This document shows positions 60,381 to 64,000 of a stretch of 64,000 bases of DNA, in pieces. How positions within the stretch are numbered: position 1 is the stretch's first letter; the number at the start of each line of letters is the position of its first letter. This DNA is from an uncultured Fibrobacter sp. (GTDB taxonomy: Bacteria; Fibrobacterota; Fibrobacteria; Fibrobacterales; Fibrobacteraceae), in the NCBI GenBank assembly GCA_946414075.1, contig CAMKNA010000001.1, positions 1 to 64,000 on the forward strand, read 5' to 3'. A program made the position numbers and the translations under genes. The notes beneath the pieces are model-generated. The model did no database searches and was not told the origin of the DNA. It worked only from the letters and a program-made list of their open reading frames with translations.

Positions 60381-61731
60381 CTTTTTCCCCATAAATTGTT
60401 TTCGCATCATTAAAAATTTTGTTAGACACTTCAGAAAACAACGAAAAATCATAACCCATTCCCAATTCGTTAAATTTTTCTATTTCAGTCACAATACTTT
60501 GTCCACACTCGTCTTTTAAGAATTGATAAGCATGAACAACGTCCTTTCGCAATAGATCATCGTTTTCATACCCAAGCATTTTACATTTTTTTTCTTTATC
60601 TTTTGCAAAAGATAACGCAACGAGATTCGAAATAGCCGCAGCCATAGTGTCACTATGGGTACTTACAACCATTTTAAAGCCGGCATTAACAAGCCTATTC
60701 AGCAACCGTGCCAACTGTAGCTGGGTCTTCGGATGCTGGCTCGTTTCAATTTCATCATAGAAAATATTTTTTATTCTATCAATCGAGGTCAAAAAAAGAA
60801 TTATAGGAGAAATTTCATTCACCATTGACGAAGACACATGCAAGGGCAAGGCTTTTTCTTTTTCTATAAAATACCGAATTTCACCATCTTCATCACGATC
60901 TATACGTCCGCCATGCAAGATATTTTCATTAATAAACGAAATCAATGCTTTACATTGGTGTTCTTTTTCTAAATCTTTCTTGTATCGTTGCAAAAAAAGC
61001 ATATAATCGAAAATGGGCTTCGTTAATCCTAATTTTTCTCCGGGATTAACCGACTTTCGATCTCGAAAATCCATAAAAGACATGTGAGAAACAAATTTAC
61101 TCGCATAGGCACCTACGACATCTTTGTATAATAGATTCAACCCTGATCTACACGCTGGCAAATACAAGCATTCCGTATAATAATTATCTCCATATACCAA
61201 GATGTTAAATACATAGCCACAAAGAAGACTATTTATTTGGTCACTCTCCGTCATCCCAGGTCCTAAATCTTTCGAAATGCCAAAACCACCACCTTTCTTA
61301 TTATCAATAAAAACATCATAACAAGAAAATTCTTCATCAGAGCCCCAAGCGGATTCATCTTTGACGGCGGGTTTTATCAAAATACTAGGGATTTTTTTTG
61401 CACATGTTAGCCAGATTTTTCCAACATCAATATCAAAATTGAATGTAGTTTTTACAATTTTATTTTTTTTGCGATCTAACCAGGCATTTATTAAATTCAA
61501 AACATCTTGAACATTATCCGAGTTGATTTCCATCGGATTTTCGTTTGTAGGAATATGAAACGAAGGAATCATATCTATTTCAAACATATTTCGAACTGCA
61601 TCAAAAACTCCGTAAATTAGCTGCATCAAATAAGTCTTACCGCTATTGTTGTCACCAACAAATATGGAATATCCGTCTAGATTCACACTGGCAGACTTTA
61701 TTTTCCCGAAATTTTCAACATTAAGTTTCAT
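60373..61731 (-). CDS. AAA/OLD-like ATPase, second module
   Basis: 452 residues from ATG 61731 (MKLNVENFGKIKSASVNLDG). Walker A is FVGDNNSGKTYLMQ; Walker B region FYDEIETSQHPKTQLQLARL near 340; then VVSTHSDTMAAAISNLVAL. It has the ATP-binding-cassette plan with no nuclease domain. Same two-gene order as the other modules, with the partner downstream and overlapping. A membrane protein gene is not present in this block. Confidence 0.82.
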   Translation of the reverse strand: MKLNVENFGKIKSASVNLDGYSIFVGDNNSGKTYLMQLIYGVFDAVRNMFEIDMIPSFHIPTNENPMEINSDNVQDVLNLINAWLDRKKNKIVKTTFNFDIDVGKIWLTCAKKIPSILIKPAVKDESAWGSDEEFSCYDVFIDNKKGGGFGISKDLGPGMTESDQINSLLCGYVFNILVYGDNYYTECLYLPACRSGLNLLYKDVVGAYASKFVSHMSFMDFRDRKSVNPGEKLGLTKPIFDYMLFLQRYKKDLEKEHQCKALISFINENILHGGRIDRDEDGEIRYFIEKEKALPLHVSSSMVNEISPIILFLTSIDRIKNIFYDEIETSQHPKTQLQLARLLNRLVNAGFKMVVSTHSDTMAAAISNLVALSFAKDKEKKCKMLGYENDDLLRKDVVHAYQFLKDECGQSIVTEIEKFNELGMGYDFSLFSEVSNKIFNDAKTIYGEKDA

Positions 61732-61923
61732 ATGTTTATACCTTCCGCAAAAAAGATACATAATTTCATTGCATAATTTTGCCATTATAGAAAAAAACAT
61801 CATTCAAGCCGCAAAAAGAATATGAGGGGACCAAATACTCCAAAAACCGTAGTAAAATATTCACGCTCAATAATGAAATAAAAAGTCTCATCACACCTCG
61901 AAAAAGGGAAAAAGACACAAGAA

Positions 61924-61948
61924 GCTGTTCGGAAATTCCGAACAGCTC
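61924..61948. repeat. Perfect inverted repeat
   Basis: AGCTGTTCGGAA-A-TTCCGAACAGCT: 12-bp arms with one central base. No T run directly follows on either strand, so it may be an operator or processing signal rather than a classic terminator. Confidence 0.6.
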
Positions 61949-62020
61949 GAGTCTGCTCCTTCCCTGCTATGTTTCGGGATAAAATCGGTAAAATTGGCGT
62001 TTTTGGTTGAAATTCGTTAC

Positions 62021-62134
62021 TATTTCTTTATATATGCTCCGGCCGAAGTAAGTCCTCGTGACTAGGCCGAATTTCAGGACGAGAGCGACCGCGGTCACGA
62101 AGTTAAAGACGGTTTCGATAATCGCGCTCGCCAC
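62021..62134 (-). CDS. Candidate 37-residue hydrophobic peptide in a GC-rich patch
   Basis: GTG at 62134 starts a frame reading VASAIIETVFNFVTAVALVL, then KFGLVTRTYFGRAYIKK to TAG. One hydrophobic helix plus a basic tail is what small membrane peptides or type I toxins look like. The GC-rich patch (about 62030-62140) in AT-rich DNA could instead be a gene fragment. The stretch 61732-62254 otherwise holds only the inverted repeat. Confidence 0.35.
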
Positions 62135-62254
62135 CTACTCGATAATTGGCAACATGAAAAAAGATCAATTTGTAAGCTTATAGGTTTTTCTATCAAATCA
62201 GTGGTCAGTTAATTCACGATGTACTTTGCTTCAATATATTCAAGTTACAGACTT

Positions 62255-62698
62255 CTAACCTTTGGGGTCATATTCATATTTTTTTTCGGCCTTTTTTAAA
62301 CCGATTCCCTGTTTAGCCAATTTCATTTTTTCAATCTGAAAGGTTGTATCAATTTTGGGATAAGATGTATATACAATAATAGCAGTCTTTTTTTTGATTT
62401 TCTTAAAATCATCAGCAAAATCACATACTGTATTCTGAACTTGCCTAATTGCCTGTTTAAAATTTTTACCTTTTAACTCCAAAAAAATCACTTCTTGCAA
62501 CGATTTAGCATCAGCCGATTCATTTTCTTTAGTCACATACAATCCAATAATATAATCACAACGTTTTGTTGCGACTGATGTTGATTCACCTTTGGTGAAC
62601 CCTACTTTTTTTCTTTCAGAATTTAGAACATCACATTTACTTTGCTTTTCTTCAAAATGAACTTTAGAACAATCGGAGAGCGATTTAAAAAAAAACAT
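62255..62698 (-). CDS. Small partner of the third ATPase, candidate PD-(D/E)XK nuclease
   Basis: 147 residues. VATKRCDYIIGLYVTKENES, then EVIFLELKGKNFKQAIRQVQ, gives RCD..FLELKG..AI.Q, the same core as the partner at 47325-47789. Also FEEKQSK near the start compares with FEEQKSS there. TAGGAG upstream overlaps the ATPase stop; the gap is 9 bp. No signal peptide. Confidence 0.62.
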   Translation of the reverse strand: MFFFKSLSDCSKVHFEEKQSKCDVLNSERKKVGFTKGESTSVATKRCDYIIGLYVTKENESADAKSLQEVIFLELKGKNFKQAIRQVQNTVCDFADDFKKIKKKTAIIVYTSYPKIDTTFQIEKMKLAKQGIGLKKAEKKYEYDPKG

Positions 62699-62707
62699 CC
62701 AACACTC

Positions 62708-63889
62708 CTACGCCATCTTTTCAAGCAATTTGTCAAACTCTGAAGCAATATCATCAGAAACATCATCAATAGACTCTGCTCGAATTAGTTGAGTATCTGG
62801 ATCAATTAATGATGTAATTTTATTACTTTCAACTAAATACGCTGCAAAATCAGTAGCCTTATACTTTTCTTTATTTTTTTTCACCAAACAACGAGCAATA
62901 ATATTATTTAGTGATGACAATATATAAGGACTATGTGTGGTTATAACATATCCACAATCCTCTTCATAATCATAATTAAAAAAATCAGCCAATAGATTCA
63001 TCAATTCACGCTGAAATTTTGGGAAAATATGAGCTTCAGGTTCTTCGATTGTCAAAATAGAATTAGACATATAACTTGCATTCAAAGTCAGAAGAATAGG
63101 AAGAACTTCTTGTTGACCAGAAGACGCATTAATCAAAGGAATTTTCGCATTTTTTTCGGAATCAACAATAAATTCTTCATCATTTTCTTTCTTATATCGT
63201 CCCTTCAAAATAGACAAAACACGATCTTCTGGAATCTTATTTTCTCGCTTTATCCGCCCATACCGACTTTTCACCCGACTCCAATAACTTCCAAAACGCT
63301 TTATAAAAGGATCAAGCGAAACTTCACTTAATAAGAAAGAAAAAACATTCGCTTGCACCATAGAAAAAATGGACCTATTCGCAGGAATAAACAAACCTGT
63401 TTTAAAAAAAGAATTTGACGAAAAGAATTTAGCAATCAATTCATAGAAATCAAAAGAAGGTATCACATCAGATTCATCATGTGAATTTTCTTTTTTACTA
63501 TCAACATGCTGTTGAATTTTATTTAAAACATCCTCATAATCACATTTTATGCTTTCAGGCACAACAATTTTAATTGTTTTATTGCCTTTAATTTTCAATT
63601 CTAAGTCCCCATACTTTCGAATCAATACAAAAGGTCCTGGTCCCCATAATTCTTGAGGAAAAATTTCAATAAACTTTGCCTTTAAATCATTTTCAAAATA
63701 TTCCCACTTTTTTACACCAAAAAGATTTTGACGCAGTACACTACGAAATTCAACAGTGAAAAAATAATAGAGTTTCGCAATCAAACTTTTTCCAGAAGCC
63801 TGAGGACCGATGACAACATTAAATTTCTTAAATTCTATTTTCGTCTTTTTGAAAATAGAGAAATTTTGAATTATAAGAATATCATTCAT
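62708..63889 (-). CDS. OLD/AAA-type ATPase, third module
   Basis: 393 residues. Walker A VIGPQASGKSLIAKLYYFF; INASSGQQEVLPILLTLNAS near 255; Walker B LTIEEPEAHIFPKFQ near 285; VITTHSPYILSSLNNIIARC near 322. The C-terminus (DDIASEFDKLLEKMA) matches that of the first ATPase (LDISNEFSRLLDL). AGAGGTAA precedes ATG 63889. Homologous to 47786-48955 and in the same gene order with its partner. Confidence 0.85.
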   Translation of the reverse strand: MNDILIIQNFSIFKKTKIEFKKFNVVIGPQASGKSLIAKLYYFFTVEFRSVLRQNLFGVKKWEYFENDLKAKFIEIFPQELWGPGPFVLIRKYGDLELKIKGNKTIKIVVPESIKCDYEDVLNKIQQHVDSKKENSHDESDVIPSFDFYELIAKFFSSNSFFKTGLFIPANRSIFSMVQANVFSFLLSEVSLDPFIKRFGSYWSRVKSRYGRIKRENKIPEDRVLSILKGRYKKENDEEFIVDSEKNAKIPLINASSGQQEVLPILLTLNASYMSNSILTIEEPEAHIFPKFQRELMNLLADFFNYDYEEDCGYVITTHSPYILSSLNNIIARCLVKKNKEKYKATDFAAYLVESNKITSLIDPDTQLIRAESIDDVSDDIASEFDKLLEKMA

Positions 63890-64000
63890 TTTTTACCTCT
63901 TTAACAATATACTTTTTTTCATCTATAAAATTGAATAAATCAAACATTTTTGCATTTTTCTTTTCATAAAAATAAAAAACATGTTAGCACATCTAATAAA

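Overview
The window looks like a chromosomal segment of a Fibrobacter-type bacterium (Fibrobacterota). This is inferred from two lipoproteins with the Fibrobacter succinogenes major paralogous (FISUMP) domain, a regulator-like protein of the TIGR02147 F. succinogenes family, a type III glutamine synthetase, a secreted GH10 xylanase and the gene repertoire in general. No 16S rRNA is present, so the species is not fixed.

About 1-46.4 kb is GC-rich core genome: glnN (3' end), hrpA, a zinc-ribbon protein, a HAD phosphatase, an inositol monophosphatase, a cobalamin-riboswitch-controlled btuB with a propeller lipoprotein, nudC, sfsA, a sodium/solute symporter with a fabZ-like gene, tRNA-Glu, a PpiD-like foldase, the FISUMP/beta-helix/TIGR02147 cluster, nadB, a Ser/Thr kinase, a CvpA-like protein, an amidohydrolase, a cation exchanger, an Ala/Pro-rich outer-membrane protein, pepA, an HrpB-type helicase carrying two in-frame palindromic repeats, a choice-of-anchor I protein, a SUI1-domain protein, the xylanase, a radical SAM protein, argH, a compact operon around a MotA/ExbB-like plus OmpA/MotB-like pair, and tadA.

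From about 46.4 kb to the end the DNA becomes AT-rich and almost all genes lie on the minus strand. This is an accessory, defence-island-like region. It is punctuated by five near-complete copies and one partial copy of a GC-rich 90-135 bp repeat, all in the same orientation. Hairpin stems in the repeat differ in sequence between copies yet stay base-paired. The repeats separate the region into cassette-like blocks: (i) membrane protein + ATPase + small nuclease-like protein; (ii) a five-gene operon with a ClpP-fold serine protease and a Cys/His DUF7689-like protein; (iii) an sce7726/sce7725/RES-domain operon; (iv) a TIR-like or deoxyribosyltransferase-like gene next to a DUF4393/Abi-alpha gene; (v) two more ATPase + small-partner pairs. 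Truncated or unidentifiable GC-rich fragments abut the left side of several repeat copies.

The best candidates for something undescribed are the recurring two-gene module (OLD-like ATPase plus a small partner with a D-Xn-(E/D)-X-K core), the structured repeat that marks block boundaries, and the protease operon. Two unrelated blocks share a palindromic promoter motif, suggesting joint control. A second global feature is a recurring -10-like TATATT box 6-7 nt before start codons without a good Shine-Dalgarno sequence, which suggests leaderless transcripts.
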